NCBI RefSeq assembly: GCF_042432495.1
Contig: NZ_JBHLXC010000010.1
Coordinates: forward strand, 27,770-91,769
Direction of reading: 5' to 3'
DNA length: 64,000 nucleotides
DNA from: Pseudochelatococcus lubricantis
GTDB lineage: Bacteria > Pseudomonadota > Alphaproteobacteria > Rhizobiales > Beijerinckiaceae
Both the position numbers and the translations under genes were made by a program. The notes under the pieces were generated by a model that saw only the letters and a program-made list of their open reading frames with translations, had not been told where the DNA came from and made no database searches. Below are positions 7,652 to 18,600 of the stretch, one piece after another. Positions within the stretch are counted from its first letter, which is position 1, and every line of letters starts with the position of its first letter.

Positions 7652-9351
7652 TCCGGGGCGGCTGGCGCGACATGCGTCCCATCCTCGCGCTTTTCTGGGC
7701 CGGACAACGGCGGATGCTGCTGCTCGGCGTCGCGCTCGCGGCGCTGACGATGCTCGCCGGTGTCGCCCTGCTTGGCCTTTCCGGCTGGTTCATCGCCGCT
7801 GCCGCGCTTGCCGGGCTGCTGCCGGCGACCGCGCTGGCGTTCGACGTGTTCGCGCCCGCCGCCGGCGTTCGGCTGCTGGCGCTGGTGCGCACCGCCGGGC
7901 GTTACGGCGAGCGGCTGACGACGCACGATGCGACGCTCGCCATCCTCGCCACGATCCGCGAGCGGCTGTTTCGTGGTTGGGCGCGGCCCGGCATGGCCCG
8001 CCGCCTGCTGATGCGCCCGGCAACGCTGCTCTTCCGGCTCACGGCGGACGTCGATGCCCTCGATTCGGTTTATCTGCGTGTGATCGTGCCTGCGGTCGCC
8101 GCCATCGCCACGGCGCTGCTCGCGGGGGGCGCGGTCGCGCTTGCCCATGCCTGGACGGGGCTGGCGCTGGCGGTGGCGCTGCTCGCCGCCGGGCTCGGCA
8201 TTCCGCTTGCGGTCGCCCGCGCCAGCCGCCGGCAGGCTCGCCTGCGCGCCTTCGCACTGGAGGCATTGCGCGCCCGCACCATCGACCTTTCCTCCGGGCA
8301 GACGGAACTCGTCATGGCCGGGCAGCTCGCGGCACAGTGCGAGCGGGTGCTGGCGGCCGACGGGCGGCTGAGCGCGGCGGACGATGCCCTTCATCGTCTC
8401 GATACGTATTCGGCCGCAGGCTTCGGTCTCGTCTCGACCGCCGTCCTTACCGCGATGCTGCTAACGGTCGGCGTGCTGGTGGAAGGCGGTGCGATCGGCG
8501 CGCCTGTGGCGGCGCTGCTGCTGCTCGTCGCGCTCGCTGCGCTCGAACCCTTCGCAGGTCTGCAACGCGGCGCGCTGGAACTCGGACGCACGCTGCTCTC
8601 CGCGCGCCGGCTCGGCCCGCAACTGGCGGACGCGGGGGAGGCGGCGGCGTCCGCCGCGCGGCCCACGCCCGGCCTGGCGCTTGCGCTGGAACGGGTCACG
8701 TTCTTCCATGACGGCGCGGAGTGTCCCGTGCTCGACGACCTGTCTCTGACGATATCCGAAGGCGAGGTCGTCGCCCTCGTCGGCCCGAGCGGCGCGGGGA
8801 AATCAACGCTGCTCGCGCTTCTCGCCGGGGAACTGCAGCCGCGCACGGGCACCGTGAGGGCGCAGCCCCTGACGCTGCTGCCCCAGCGCACGGAACTCTT
8901 TCAGGACAGCCTGCGCGACAACCTGCGTCTCGCCGCGCCCGCCGCATCCGACGCGCTGCTCTGGCAGGCGCTCGACGATGCGGGGCTCGCTGCCGGCGTG
9001 CGCCGGATGTCCTCCGGCCTCGACACGCGCCTCGGCGAGGGCGGCCTCGGGCTTTCGGGCGGGCAGGCACGCCGGCTCGCGCTCGCACGCCTTCTATTGC
9101 GCCCCGATCCCCTGTGGCTCATCGATGAGGCGACCGAAGGCCTGGACGCCGTGACAGCGCGCGACGTGTTGCGCCGCCTTCATGGCGCGGCAAAAACGGG
9201 TGGGCGCACCATGCTGATTGCAACCCACGTGCGGCGCGAGGCGGAGGCCGCCGACCGCCTCGTCGTCATGGCGCAAGGCCACCTGATCCGCGACGCGCGG
9301 CGCGGCGACCCCGCCTTCGCGGAAACGCTCGCGAGCCTGCGCCCTGACTGA
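7648..9351 (+). CDS. cydC: ABC transporter/permease CydC, cytochrome bd assembly
   Basis: Second half of the CydDC exporter, 567 residues. The membrane domain (about 15-330) contains the conserved GLSGWFIAAAALAG segment and VRTAGRYGERLTTHDA, both typical of CydC. The ATPase domain has Walker A GPSGAGKST at 379-387, signature LSGGQ and Walker B PLWLIDEATEGLD; the Thr-Glu-Gly-Leu-Asp D-loop is slightly unusual. The start overlaps the cydD stop. It ends the cyd operon, and the 127-nt gap before the convergent carbonic anhydrase shows no convincing intrinsic terminator. Confidence 0.93.
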   Translation: MIRGGWRDMRPILALFWAGQRRMLLLGVALAALTMLAGVALLGLSGWFIAAAALAGLLPATALAFDVFAPAAGVRLLALVRTAGRYGERLTTHDATLAILATIRERLFRGWARPGMARRLLMRPATLLFRLTADVDALDSVYLRVIVPAVAAIATALLAGGAVALAHAWTGLALAVALLAAGLGIPLAVARASRRQARLRAFALEALRARTIDLSSGQTELVMAGQLAAQCERVLAADGRLSAADDALHRLDTYSAAGFGLVSTAVLTAMLLTVGVLVEGGAIGAPVAALLLLVALAALEPFAGLQRGALELGRTLLSARRLGPQLADAGEAAASAARPTPGLALALERVTFFHDGAECPVLDDLSLTISEGEVVALVGPSGAGKSTLLALLAGELQPRTGTVRAQPLTLLPQRTELFQDSLRDNLRLAAPAASDALLWQALDDAGLAAGVRRMSSGLDTRLGEGGLGLSGGQARRLALARLLLRPDPLWLIDEATEGLDAVTARDVLRRLHGAAKTGGRTMLIATHVRREAEAADRLVVMAQGHLIRDARRGDPAFAETLASLRPD

Positions 9352-9478
9352 GCGGACGTTGCGCCGGCTCCGCCCCCTTGCTTTCGCCTCAAATTCATCC
9401 AGAGAACGGCACCCGTTTTGTGATTGGATGACTCATATCAACGCCTGTCCTTGCCCCTGCCTCGATCGAGGGAGGGTA

Positions 9479-10153
9479 TCAGGTGCAGCGAAAGCGGGGG
9501 AGCAACGCGGAGGCCTCCACGGTCGGCTCGAATGCGCCGGAAGCGGGGTCGCGCACCAGCAGTTCGCCGCTGCCGATGCCGAAATAGGCGCCGTGCAGCG
9601 TGAGCGCGCCGCCCGCGACCGCCCGCGCGACGAAGGGAAAGGTCAGCAGGTTATCGAGGCTCAGCGCCACAGACGCCAGTTCGAGGCGCCGCAGATAATC
9701 CGCTCCGTCATACCCCGTCCGCGCGCCTAGCCCGTTTGCCGCCGGTGCGATCTGGGACATCCAGTTGCCGATGAAGTCGCCCGCCGAAAGCGGCTTGCTC
9801 TCGTCCGCGAACGCCTTGATGCCGCCGCAGGAGGCGTGGCCGAGCACGACGATATGCTTCACCTTGAGGGCCTGGACACCGAATTCCAGCGCCGCGCTCG
9901 TGCCGTGTTGCGAATCACGGTCCGTGTCATAGGCCGGCACCAGATTGGCAACGTTGCGCACCACGAGCAGCTCACCGGGCGAGGCATCGAAAATGACCTC
10001 CGGCGACACGCGCGAATCGACGCAGCCGACCACCATGATCTCGGGGCTCTGTCCGCTCTCCGCCAGCACCGCGTAGCGCGACCGCTCGCTGGTGAAGCGT
10101 CCGTCGAGGAATGAGCGGTAACCGTCTACAAGCCGTTTGGGAAACATGACCAT
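9479..10153 (-). CDS. Beta-class carbonic anhydrase
   Basis: Zinc enzyme interconverting CO2 and bicarbonate in the cytoplasm. The zinc-binding and catalytic residues are visible: Cys44, Asp46 and Arg48 in GCVDSRV, and His106/Cys109 in LGHASCGG. The 224 residues fit bacterial beta-class enzymes. A second in-frame ATG two codons downstream (10147) is an equally plausible start. The gene is convergent to cydC and tail-to-head with the aminopeptidase upstream, with 33 nt between them. Confidence 0.93.
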   Translation of the reverse strand: MVMFPKRLVDGYRSFLDGRFTSERSRYAVLAESGQSPEIMVVGCVDSRVSPEVIFDASPGELLVVRNVANLVPAYDTDRDSQHGTSAALEFGVQALKVKHIVVLGHASCGGIKAFADESKPLSAGDFIGNWMSQIAPAANGLGARTGYDGADYLRRLELASVALSLDNLLTFPFVARAVAGGALTLHGAYFGIGSGELLVRDPASGAFEPTVEASALLPRFRCT

Positions 10154-10186
10154 CGTCCACGCAAGTCCTGTATGCTGATAAACAGA

Positions 10187-12064
10187 TCAGAGGGGCGCCG
10201 TCGCGCTGGCAAGCCACGCGCGCGTCTCGTCGTCGACATGGGCCGCGAGCGTGTTGCGGACGCGGTCGTGATAGGCGTTGAGCCACGCGCGCTCGGCGTC
10301 GCTCAGCAGCGACACGGCAACGAGGCTGCGGTCAATGGGCGCGAGCGTGATGGTTTCGAACCCGAGGACGGGTCGGTCCGCGCCCGGCACCTGCCGGTCC
10401 TCGACGACCAGCAAATTCTCGATGCGGATGCCGTAATGCCCCTCGCGGTAGTATCCGGGTTCGTTCGACAGGATCATGCCGGCTTCGAGCGCGACCCCGC
10501 CGAGCCGGGAAATGCGCTGCGGCCCCTCGTGCACCGACAGGAAGGAGCCGACGCCGTGGCCGGTGCCATGGTCGAAGTCGAGCCCCGCTTCCCAGAGCGG
10601 AAGCCGGGCGAAGGGGTCGATCTGCGTGCCGGATGTGCCTTTGGGGAAGACGGCGGTCGCGACGGCGATATGGCCCTTGAGGACCCGCGTGAACCGGTCC
10701 CGCAATTCGGGCGACGGCGTGCCGATCGCCACCGTGCGCGTGATGTCCGTGGTGCCGTCGACATATTGCCCGCCCGAATCGACCAGCAGGATGCCGGGCG
10801 TCACCGGGCGGTTGCCGGCGCGGGTGACGCGGTAGTGGGGCAGCGCGGCGTTCTCGTTCGCGCCGGCGATGGTCGGGAAGGAGATGTCCACCAGCAGACC
10901 GGTGTCGCGCCTGAAGCCTTCCAGCGCCTCGACGACATCGATCTCCGTGAGCTTGCCGGAGGGGGCCTCGCGCGCCACCCAGGCCAGGAACCGCGTCACG
11001 GCAGCACCGTCCCGCCGCTGTGCAGCGCGCGCACCCTCGATCTCGCGCCGGTTCTTGACCGCCTTGAGCGCTGTCAGCGGGTCGTCAGCGATGTGGAACC
11101 GGGCCTCGGCGTTGGCGACGGTATGCTGCAGGGCGAAGGCGCCCGTCGCGGAATCGATCTGGATGCAGACGGCCTTTCCCGCGCGTGCCACGAGACCGGC
11201 GATGGCGTGGGCCAGCGCCTCCCGCGCCCCGAGGGGACGCCCCTCGGGCGCAGTACCCGCCGGCGCCAGGTCCGCGACCTGACTGACCGCGCTCGCCGTG
11301 ATCTCGTCGAAGCGGTCGGGCGCGAGGAACAGCGTCGGCCTCTCCGTCGCCGGCACCAGTGCATAGCCGAGCGCAATCGGCGTGTGAGGCACGTCGCTGC
11401 CGCGAATATTGAACAGCCACGCGATGTTGTGCGGATCGCTGACGATCAGCCCGTCAATCTTTGCCTGCGCGAGCCGCTCGCGCAGGCGCGCCAGCTTGCT
11501 GGCTGCGGTTTCGCCGGCGACCGAAAGCGGATGCAGCCGGACGGGCGCGCGTGGCTGCGGCGGACGGTTGCTCCAGACGGTGTCGAGGGGGTTTTCAGCG
11601 ACCGCCACAAGCGTGCCGCGCGCCTCCGCGGCGGCCTTCTCCAGTCGCCGGACCTGCCCGTCCGTATGCAGCCATGGGTCATAGCCGAGCGCGCCACCTT
11701 CGGGCAGGTGGCTGGCGATCCATTGCTCCGGCGTGGTCTGCGCAAGCGCGACCGGCGCGAAGAGAGTGGTGTCGATCTGCTCGCGAACCTGAATGACGTA
11801 CCGCCCGTCGACCACCACCGCGGCTTCATTCTCCAGCACCACCGCGGTGCCGGCAGAGCCGGAAAAGCCCGTCAGCCACGCCAGCCTTTCCTCGCCCGCC
11901 GGGACGTATTCTCCTTGATGCTCGTCGGCGCGGGGTACGATGAAGCCGGAAAGGCCGTGCTGCGCCAGCACGCGGCGGAGGGCGGCCAGACGCTCCGCTC
12001 CCGGTCGCGCGCCGGGCGGTGTGGCAGCGGCCGGATCATCGAAGGACTGGTACCTGCTGGTCAT
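10187..12064 (-). CDS. Xaa-Pro aminopeptidase, M24B family (long form)
   Basis: Metallo-aminopeptidase that removes an N-terminal residue preceding proline. It has 625 residues in three parts: two creatinase-type N-terminal domains (about 15-300) and a C-terminal pita-bread catalytic domain. The five metal ligands are present: two Asp in LLVDSGGQYVDGTTDITRT, His in TGHGVGSFLSVHEGP, Glu in SNEPGYYREGHYGIRIEN, and Glu in FETITLAPID. The ATG at 12064 is preferred because GGGGAGA lies about 6 nt upstream; an earlier GTG at 12079 would overlap that site. It is divergent from lysK with 268 nt between. Confidence 0.92.
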   Translation of the reverse strand: MTSRYQSFDDPAAATPPGARPGAERLAALRRVLAQHGLSGFIVPRADEHQGEYVPAGEERLAWLTGFSGSAGTAVVLENEAAVVVDGRYVIQVREQIDTTLFAPVALAQTTPEQWIASHLPEGGALGYDPWLHTDGQVRRLEKAAAEARGTLVAVAENPLDTVWSNRPPQPRAPVRLHPLSVAGETAASKLARLRERLAQAKIDGLIVSDPHNIAWLFNIRGSDVPHTPIALGYALVPATERPTLFLAPDRFDEITASAVSQVADLAPAGTAPEGRPLGAREALAHAIAGLVARAGKAVCIQIDSATGAFALQHTVANAEARFHIADDPLTALKAVKNRREIEGARAAQRRDGAAVTRFLAWVAREAPSGKLTEIDVVEALEGFRRDTGLLVDISFPTIAGANENAALPHYRVTRAGNRPVTPGILLVDSGGQYVDGTTDITRTVAIGTPSPELRDRFTRVLKGHIAVATAVFPKGTSGTQIDPFARLPLWEAGLDFDHGTGHGVGSFLSVHEGPQRISRLGGVALEAGMILSNEPGYYREGHYGIRIENLLVVEDRQVPGADRPVLGFETITLAPIDRSLVAVSLLSDAERAWLNAYHDRVRNTLAAHVDDETRAWLASATAPL

Positions 12065-12332
12065 GGCGATTCTCCCCACGAAGCCGAATGAAGCGCGAAA
12101 CTAACCCGTTCCGCGACGCAACGGCACACGATATCGACAAAATCGCCGCGGGAAAGCCCAAATTCCGGTCGGCGGCGTCCTGAATCGCGGTGAAGGGGTA
12201 CCTGCCGCGTTGACGTTGCCGCGCACAATTCCTACTGTCTGCGCCCCTGATCCGCCTTCCGTCCGCCCGACCGGCATCCGATCGGCGCCGCGCGGGCGGA
12301 TTCGTGTCGTCCAATGTCGAAAGAGTGAACCC

Positions 12333-14045
12333 ATGGTTGCCCCGCTCCACCTTGATCCCGCGCTTGTCGAGGCAGCTCAGATCTCGGCCGCGTGGCCGTT
12401 CGAGGAAGCGCGCAAACTCGTGGCGCGCATCGGGCGGACCGGCAAGAAGGATGTGCTGTTCGAGACCGGTTACGGTCCGTCCGGCCTGCCGCACATCGGC
12501 ACCTTCGGCGAGGTGGCGCGCACCTCCATGGTGCGACACGCCTTCCAGGTGCTGACGGAGGGCCGCGTTCCCACACGCCTCGTCGCCTTTTCCGACGACC
12601 TCGACGGCCTGCGCAAGGTGCCGGACAACATTCCCAACAAGGAAAGCCTCATCCCCTTCCTCGGCCGGCCGCTGACACAGGTGCCCGATCCCTTCGGCAC
12701 CCACGACAGCTTCGGTGCCCACAACAACGCGCGGCTGCAGGCGTTTCTCGACAGTTTTGGCTTCGACTACGAATTCCGTTCGGCGACACAGGTCTACCGC
12801 AGCGGTGTTTTCGATGAGACGTTGCTGCTGATGCTGTGCCACTACGACGCCGTGATGGAAGTGATGCTGCCAAGCCTGCGCGCCGAGCGGGCGCAGAGCT
12901 ACTCGCCCTTCCTGCCGATCCACCCGAAGACCGGCATCGTGATGCAGGTGCCGGTGGATGAGGTGCGCGCGGAGGCCGGCACCATCGTCTGGCGCGACCC
13001 CGAGACACAGGAGCGCTTCGAGACGCCGGTGACCGGCGGTCACGTCAAGCTGCAGTGGAAGCCCGACTGGGCGATGCGCTGGGCGGCGCTCGGCGTCGAC
13101 TACGAAATGGCTGGCAAGGACCTCATCGACTCGGTGAAGCTGTCCGGCCAGATCGCCCGCGTGCTCGGCACCGAACCGCCGGAAGGCTTCAACTACGAGC
13201 TGTTCCTCGACGAGCACGGCACCAAGATTTCCAAGTCGAAGGGCAATGGCCTCACCATCGATGAATGGCTGCGCTACGGCACGCCGGAAAGTCTCGCGCT
13301 GTTCATGTACAACAAGCCGCGCGAGGCCAAACGGCTCTATTTCGACGTCATTCCGCGCCACGTCGACGACTATCTTTCCTTCCTCGCCAATTACGGGCGG
13401 CAGGAATGGAAGCTGCGGCTGGGCAACCCGGTCTGGCACATCCATGCCGGAAACCCGCCCGCGCCCGAGACGATCGGCGCGCCCTCGGACGAGGGGCGCG
13501 GCACGCAGTTGAGCTTCGCCATGCTGCTCAACCTCGCCGCCGTCGCCAACTCCGAGGACAAGACGGTGCTGTGGGGCTTCATCCAGCGCTACGCACCCGG
13601 CACCTCGCCGGAAAACCATCCGCAGCTCGATCGGCTCGTCGGGTATGCCATTAATTACTTCCGTGACTTCGTGAAGCCGGCCAAGAACTACGCCGACCCG
13701 ACGGACGCGGAGCTGGATGCGCTGGAGGACTTGTCCGCCGAACTCGCGCAGCAGACGGGCTCCACCGACGCAGAGGCGCTGCAGAACGTTGTCTACGAAG
13801 TCGGCCGCAAACATTTTCCCGATACCAGCGGCAAGACGAAAAGCCCGGACGGCCGTCCGGGCGTCTCGCAGACATGGTTTTCCACGCTTTACCGTATCCT
13901 GTTCGGTGAGGAGCGCGGCCCGCGTTTCGGCTCCTTCATCGCGCTCTACGGCGTCGCGGAGACGCGGGCCCTTATCGCGGTCGGCCTTTCCGGCGAACTG
14001 AAGCGTGCGCACGAGGCCTTTCTGAAGGAACGCGGGAAGGCCTGA
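12333..14045 (+). CDS. lysK: Lysyl-tRNA synthetase, class I
   Basis: Charges tRNA-Lys using the class I (archaeal-type) fold found in alphaproteobacteria, unrelated to class II LysS. The HIGH-type motif is HIGT at 54-57 and the KMSKS motif is KISKS at 298-302 (EHGTKISKSKGNG). C-terminal helices for anticodon binding follow. Length is 570 residues. The ATG at 12333 was chosen because the family sequence begins immediately after it. No second lysyl-tRNA synthetase is in the window. The class I enzyme is one of the better lineage markers here. Confidence 0.95.
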   Translation: MVAPLHLDPALVEAAQISAAWPFEEARKLVARIGRTGKKDVLFETGYGPSGLPHIGTFGEVARTSMVRHAFQVLTEGRVPTRLVAFSDDLDGLRKVPDNIPNKESLIPFLGRPLTQVPDPFGTHDSFGAHNNARLQAFLDSFGFDYEFRSATQVYRSGVFDETLLLMLCHYDAVMEVMLPSLRAERAQSYSPFLPIHPKTGIVMQVPVDEVRAEAGTIVWRDPETQERFETPVTGGHVKLQWKPDWAMRWAALGVDYEMAGKDLIDSVKLSGQIARVLGTEPPEGFNYELFLDEHGTKISKSKGNGLTIDEWLRYGTPESLALFMYNKPREAKRLYFDVIPRHVDDYLSFLANYGRQEWKLRLGNPVWHIHAGNPPAPETIGAPSDEGRGTQLSFAMLLNLAAVANSEDKTVLWGFIQRYAPGTSPENHPQLDRLVGYAINYFRDFVKPAKNYADPTDAELDALEDLSAELAQQTGSTDAEALQNVVYEVGRKHFPDTSGKTKSPDGRPGVSQTWFSTLYRILFGEERGPRFGSFIALYGVAETRALIAVGLSGELKRAHEAFLKERGKA

Positions 14046-14062
14046 CGGCCACAGGACGCGCA

Positions 14063-15205
14063 TCAGAACAGGCTCAACTGTTCGGCGGCCTTCGGCGCGC
14101 CGCGGAAGAGATCCGTGCGCAGCCGCGGGTGGCGCTTGAGGTAGCCGATACGCTGCATGGCGAGTTCGAAACGGCGGGCGATCAGCGCCGCGTAGGGGCC
14201 GGTGCCCGTCATGCGCTCGTTCCAGCGCGCATCGTAATCCTTGCCGCCACGCATGGAGCGGATGAGCGACAGGACATGTCTCGCCTTGTCGGGGTAATGC
14301 GTCACCAGCCATTCGGTCACGAGATCGCGTACCTCCAGCGGCAACCGCAGCAGCACGTAGCCCGCTTCCCGCGCGCCGGCTTCATGCGCCTTTTCGAGAA
14401 TGGTCTCGATCTCGCTGTCGTTGATGGCCGGAATGATCGGTGCGACCATGACGGAGACGGGAATGCCCGCCTCGCCCAGCTGCCGTATCGCCGCTAGCCG
14501 CCGGTGGGGTGCTGCTGCGCGCGGCTCCATGGTGCGCGCGAGCTTTCCGTCGAGCGTCGTCACCGAAATCGCGACGCAGGCAAGGCCTTGGCTCGCCATC
14601 GGCGCGAGCAGGTCTATGTCGCGTGTGACGAGCGCGGATTTCGTCACGATGCTGACTGGATGCCCCATCCGCCCCAGCACTTCGAGAATGCCGCGCATCA
14701 GCTGGTACTGGCGCTCGATCGGCTGGTAGGGATCGGTATTGGTGCCGATGGCGAGCGTGCGTGGTGTGTAGCCGGGCCTCGACAGCTCCTTTTCGAGCAG
14801 GATTGCGGCATCGGGCTTGGCGAACAGCCGCGACTCGAAGTCGAGCCCGGGCGAAAGCCCGACATAGGCATGGGTGGGGCGCGCGAAACAATAGACACAG
14901 CCGTGCTCGCAACCGCGATAGGGGTTGATCGAGCGGTCGAACGGAATGTCGGGCGAGGCGTTGCGCGTGATGACGGTGCGCGCCTTGTCGACCAGCACGT
15001 CGGTCCTGAGCGGCGGCAGCTCGTCCGGCTCGCCCCAGCCGTCGTCCATCGCCTCGCGTTGCGCGGGCTCGTACCGGCCAGTCGGATTCGATACCGCGCC
15101 GCGCCCGCGCTGCAGCCGCGGACTAGGCGGCAGAGGCCCGTCGCCCGGCGGAAGTGCGCCGCGCCGTCCCTCTTCCACGATGCCGTCAGCTTCCAGGCAA
15201 GCCAT
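14063..15205 (-). CDS. Radical SAM protein, SPL/PA0069-like family
   Basis: An iron-sulfur enzyme with CEHGCVYC, the CxxxCxxC cluster of radical SAM proteins, preceded by INPYRGC and followed by FARPTHAYVGLSPGLDFES, the pattern of the spore-photoproduct-lyase-like PA0069/Rv2578c group. The substrate is unknown. The N-terminal 60 residues before MDDGWGEPDELPPLRTDV are low-complexity and may be untranslated: an internal ATG at 15049 is an alternative start, and a TTG at 15229 also lies in frame. It is convergent to lysK with 17 nt between the stops. Confidence 0.88.
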   Translation of the reverse strand: MACLEADGIVEEGRRGALPPGDGPLPPSPRLQRGRGAVSNPTGRYEPAQREAMDDGWGEPDELPPLRTDVLVDKARTVITRNASPDIPFDRSINPYRGCEHGCVYCFARPTHAYVGLSPGLDFESRLFAKPDAAILLEKELSRPGYTPRTLAIGTNTDPYQPIERQYQLMRGILEVLGRMGHPVSIVTKSALVTRDIDLLAPMASQGLACVAISVTTLDGKLARTMEPRAAAPHRRLAAIRQLGEAGIPVSVMVAPIIPAINDSEIETILEKAHEAGAREAGYVLLRLPLEVRDLVTEWLVTHYPDKARHVLSLIRSMRGGKDYDARWNERMTGTGPYAALIARRFELAMQRIGYLKRHPRLRTDLFRGAPKAAEQLSLF

Positions 15206-15615
15206 TGTGCGCCCTGCGTTCTCGAACAAAGATAGCCCTTAAATAGAACATAAAATGAACTCTGTAAAGGGGGGGGTGAGGTGAGGGAGAGGTGCGTATC
15301 CGCTCGCAGTTCTCTCCGCACGACAGCCAAAAATAATAGAAGTTATATAATGTTATTTTACAATATAAGTATCCCATGCGCTAAATTATAAAATCAATAA
15401 ATAAAATTTATCAATATAATTTAATATGTGAAAACATTAAAATAATTTTATTTAAGTTAATTTCAGAATATATAGTTTATAAAAATATATGATAAATACG
15501 CAACTGACGATGTCTTGTCAGGTGAATAAAATGATGATACTCGATTTTTGCCATTTTTGATAGAACGTATAACATAGTTTCGCTGTATCATAATGTTGTT
15601 ATCAGGAGAGAATCC
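15206..15615. other. AT-rich intergenic gap before the glycosyltransferase gene
   Basis: No gene is supported. From about 15235 the base composition flips from GC-rich to strongly AT-rich and stays so into the first ~115 nt of the next gene. There is a 7-G run at 15269-15275. No convincing promoter was identified. The sharp composition change suggests foreign DNA or a recombination edge. Confidence 0.6.
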
Positions 15616-18600
15616 GTGTTAAAAAGAGGAGATTTGAATTCAATAAAGTTTATATGCGCCGATATACCATTAAATTTAAAAAAATATCCAATTAAAGAAT
15701 TATTATATGCGTTCAAAACGCTATCAGATACAAGGGACGACGTGAATCTGGTTCTCGCCGGGCGGCGCGATCCGGCGGAGCCGTTTTCGGTCTGGAACTA
15801 TCTCGATGAAAGCGGTCTCGTGGATCGCGTGCAATTCTTGCCCTACTACGAGCGATGCGATGCTTTTCCTGTAAAGAAGGAAGACTGCGATCTCTGGGTT
15901 GGCCGTGAGACACCGGCCTCACAGCTTTCCGCTGAGCGGCTTCTGGAGGCCGTTCAGGACGATCGCCGGCCGAGAGAGAAGGTTGCGTTGTTCGTGACCA
16001 GCTTTCATCCCCTGAAGTTTGAGGGAAATTCAGCCCTCATGCGTCAGTGGCTCGCATATCTGAAAGAGGCTGACTATCGTATTCACGTCTTATACTATGG
16101 AATCGATAAGGAAACGATAGATGAGACTGTAAGAAGGCGCGCCGGCGGTGAGTATGATCTGTACAGGGAGATCGATGTCTCCACGCAGCTCGTAGGTGGC
16201 AACCGGAACGGCGTGAATGTGCACGTTGACGACTGGTGTGGGCGAGAGTTGCTCGACGGTGTTGCCGATCTGGTGGCGTGCTTCGAGTACGATGTGGCGA
16301 TCGTCAATTATCCGTTCATGTCAGCAGTATTCGATGTCATAGCTTCTTATACAAAGAAGATACTGCTGACGCATGATAGTTTTGCCGATCGGAACAGGCG
16401 GCTTCTCGCCCAGGGGTACCCCGAAGCGAGTTGGGTCAGCCTTGACCATCGGGGCGAGCGGGCCGCGTGCGAAAGGGCCGACGTCGTCGTTGCGCTGCAG
16501 GAAGATGAGGCCGATCACTTCAGAGGGCTTGCCGGCGAACGCGCGGACGTCGTGACCGTGGGGCCGATACCGACGGCGATTTCGTTCAAGGCGCCGCCGC
16601 CTGCCGCGAAACTGCGGGTCGGGTACATCGGATCGGGCAATTACGTCAACGAACACAACCTTATCGCCTATCTTGAGGCCTGGCGCGAGAGCCCCCTTTT
16701 GCAGGAAGGGGCCGAACTGCTTATCGGAGGAGGCGTGTCGCTGTCGCTTGCGTATTACGCGCCGGCGGAGTTGCTCGCCGCCACCCGGCCCCGGATGCTG
16801 GGCAGGATGGATCACGTCGCTCGGCTGTTCGAGATGTGCGATGTGGTCATCAATCCTGAGCGCGGCGGGACGGGCATCAAGATCAAGACGCTGGAAGCTA
16901 TGGCGCATGGCTGCGCGGTCATGACAACCGTGGCCGGCGGCGCCGGCATCGGCAGCGCGAGCCGGTTCCACTCCGCTGCGGAGGTGCGCGATCTTGCAAG
17001 GCTGACAGAAGACCTTGTCGTCGATCGCGGGCTTCTGGACACCGTGCGGCAGGATACCGCCATTGCTTATGAAGCCTATGTAGAGCGCCATCATTCAGCC
17101 ATGCAGGATCTGCTGGGGCCGATAGACGGCCGTCGCCGGCGTCCGCTCATCCGCCAACGGCGCAGCCCGGTGCCGAGACTTGTCGTACCGCCCTATGTCA
17201 AGGCAACCGCGACGGGCTATCAACTGGACGAGTTCAGGAAATTCTTAGACCGCATCGATGTGCGCGGGAAGCGCGTGCTTGAGATCGGCAGCGACTTTCA
17301 TCTCGCGACGGCCCGTCTTTTCGCGGCCAATGGCGCTGAATCCGTCATGGCGACGAACATCGGCGACTGGCGTAGTGGCGAACCACTGCCCGCCAGAGTG
17401 AGGTTTTCCGTCGGCGATGTTGCCGAGGCGGAACTGCCCGAACATGGTTTTGACATTGTCTACGGCATTGCAATTCTTGAGCATATTCCGGACATGTCGC
17501 GGGTGGCACGTGCCATCAGGCGAGCCCTGCGTCCCGGAGGTATCGCTTACTTGCAGGGGTATCCGATCTGGACGGGCAGCCTCGGGCATCATGTCTGGGT
17601 GGATCGGGGGCAGATCGCGGCGGCGGAGGGGGTGCCGCTGGCGCAGGATGTGTCCAGTGAAGATGTTGCCTACAGCTTTGCCAATCCCGACCATAACCCG
17701 ATACCGGACTGGGCCCACCTGACTCATGCACCGCAGGAACTGAGGGAACTTCTCATTGCAAGGGGAATGCCTTCCACGCATGCGGAAACCGTTATCCGAT
17801 GGGTTTATAATCTGGACAAGCAGAGTACAGGGTCGTGTTCGAACTTCATGTCGCCCAGTAGCATCCTGGCCGCACTGAAAGCTAAGTTCGCCGTCGAATT
17901 CAAGGAGATTACGTCCGCAAAGCCGGAAAACGCGGAATTTAAAAAGGCTCTTGAGCATCATTCCGAGTTCGATTTGCAGACGTTGGGGCTTGAGGTCTGG
18001 CTGTCTGATTCCTTCGCCAATCTGCCCTCTGCCTACGACGATGTACCGACGGTGTCGGTCGTCATTCCGGTCTACAACGTCGAAGAGTACCTTGAGGATT
18101 GTCTGCAGAGCGTCCTGACGCAGGATATGCAGGACATCGAAGTCTTGCTTGTCGACGACGCATCTCCGGACGGGTCGCGCGCTGTTGCGGAGCGCATTGC
18201 GGCGAATGACCCGCGTGTGCAGATACTCACGCATGCGGAGAACCGCGGCCTGGGACCGGCACGGAATACCGGGGCGCGGCGCGCCCGGGGAACCTATGTG
18301 TTCTTTCTCGACTCAGACGACAGGCTGGCCCGGCCCGATGCCTTGCGCACTTTGGTCGCAGATGCGGAAATAGGCGGTCATCGCGTGGTTGTCGGCAGTT
18401 GCGAGCGGCTGCTGCCGGACGGTTCTACCGCCGAGTACGACCGCATGCACGATCGCCAGCGCCACGGCGCCCCCGGCAGCGTGCTTCGCGGCATGGATGC
18501 CTTCGTCGGGGCAATCGGCCTGCCGGACGCCGCCTATATACCGATGCGGGCCTGGGGCACGCTGATCGAACGCGCCTATTATATTGAACTGAACCTCGAT

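Noticed and set aside
10172..12091. 639-codon plus-strand frame over the aminopeptidase
   Set aside because: The minus-strand M24 enzyme has all five metal ligands; this frame has no recognisable family.
12036..14312. 758-codon minus-strand frame over lysK
   Set aside because: Antisense shadow; lysK carries complete class I motifs.
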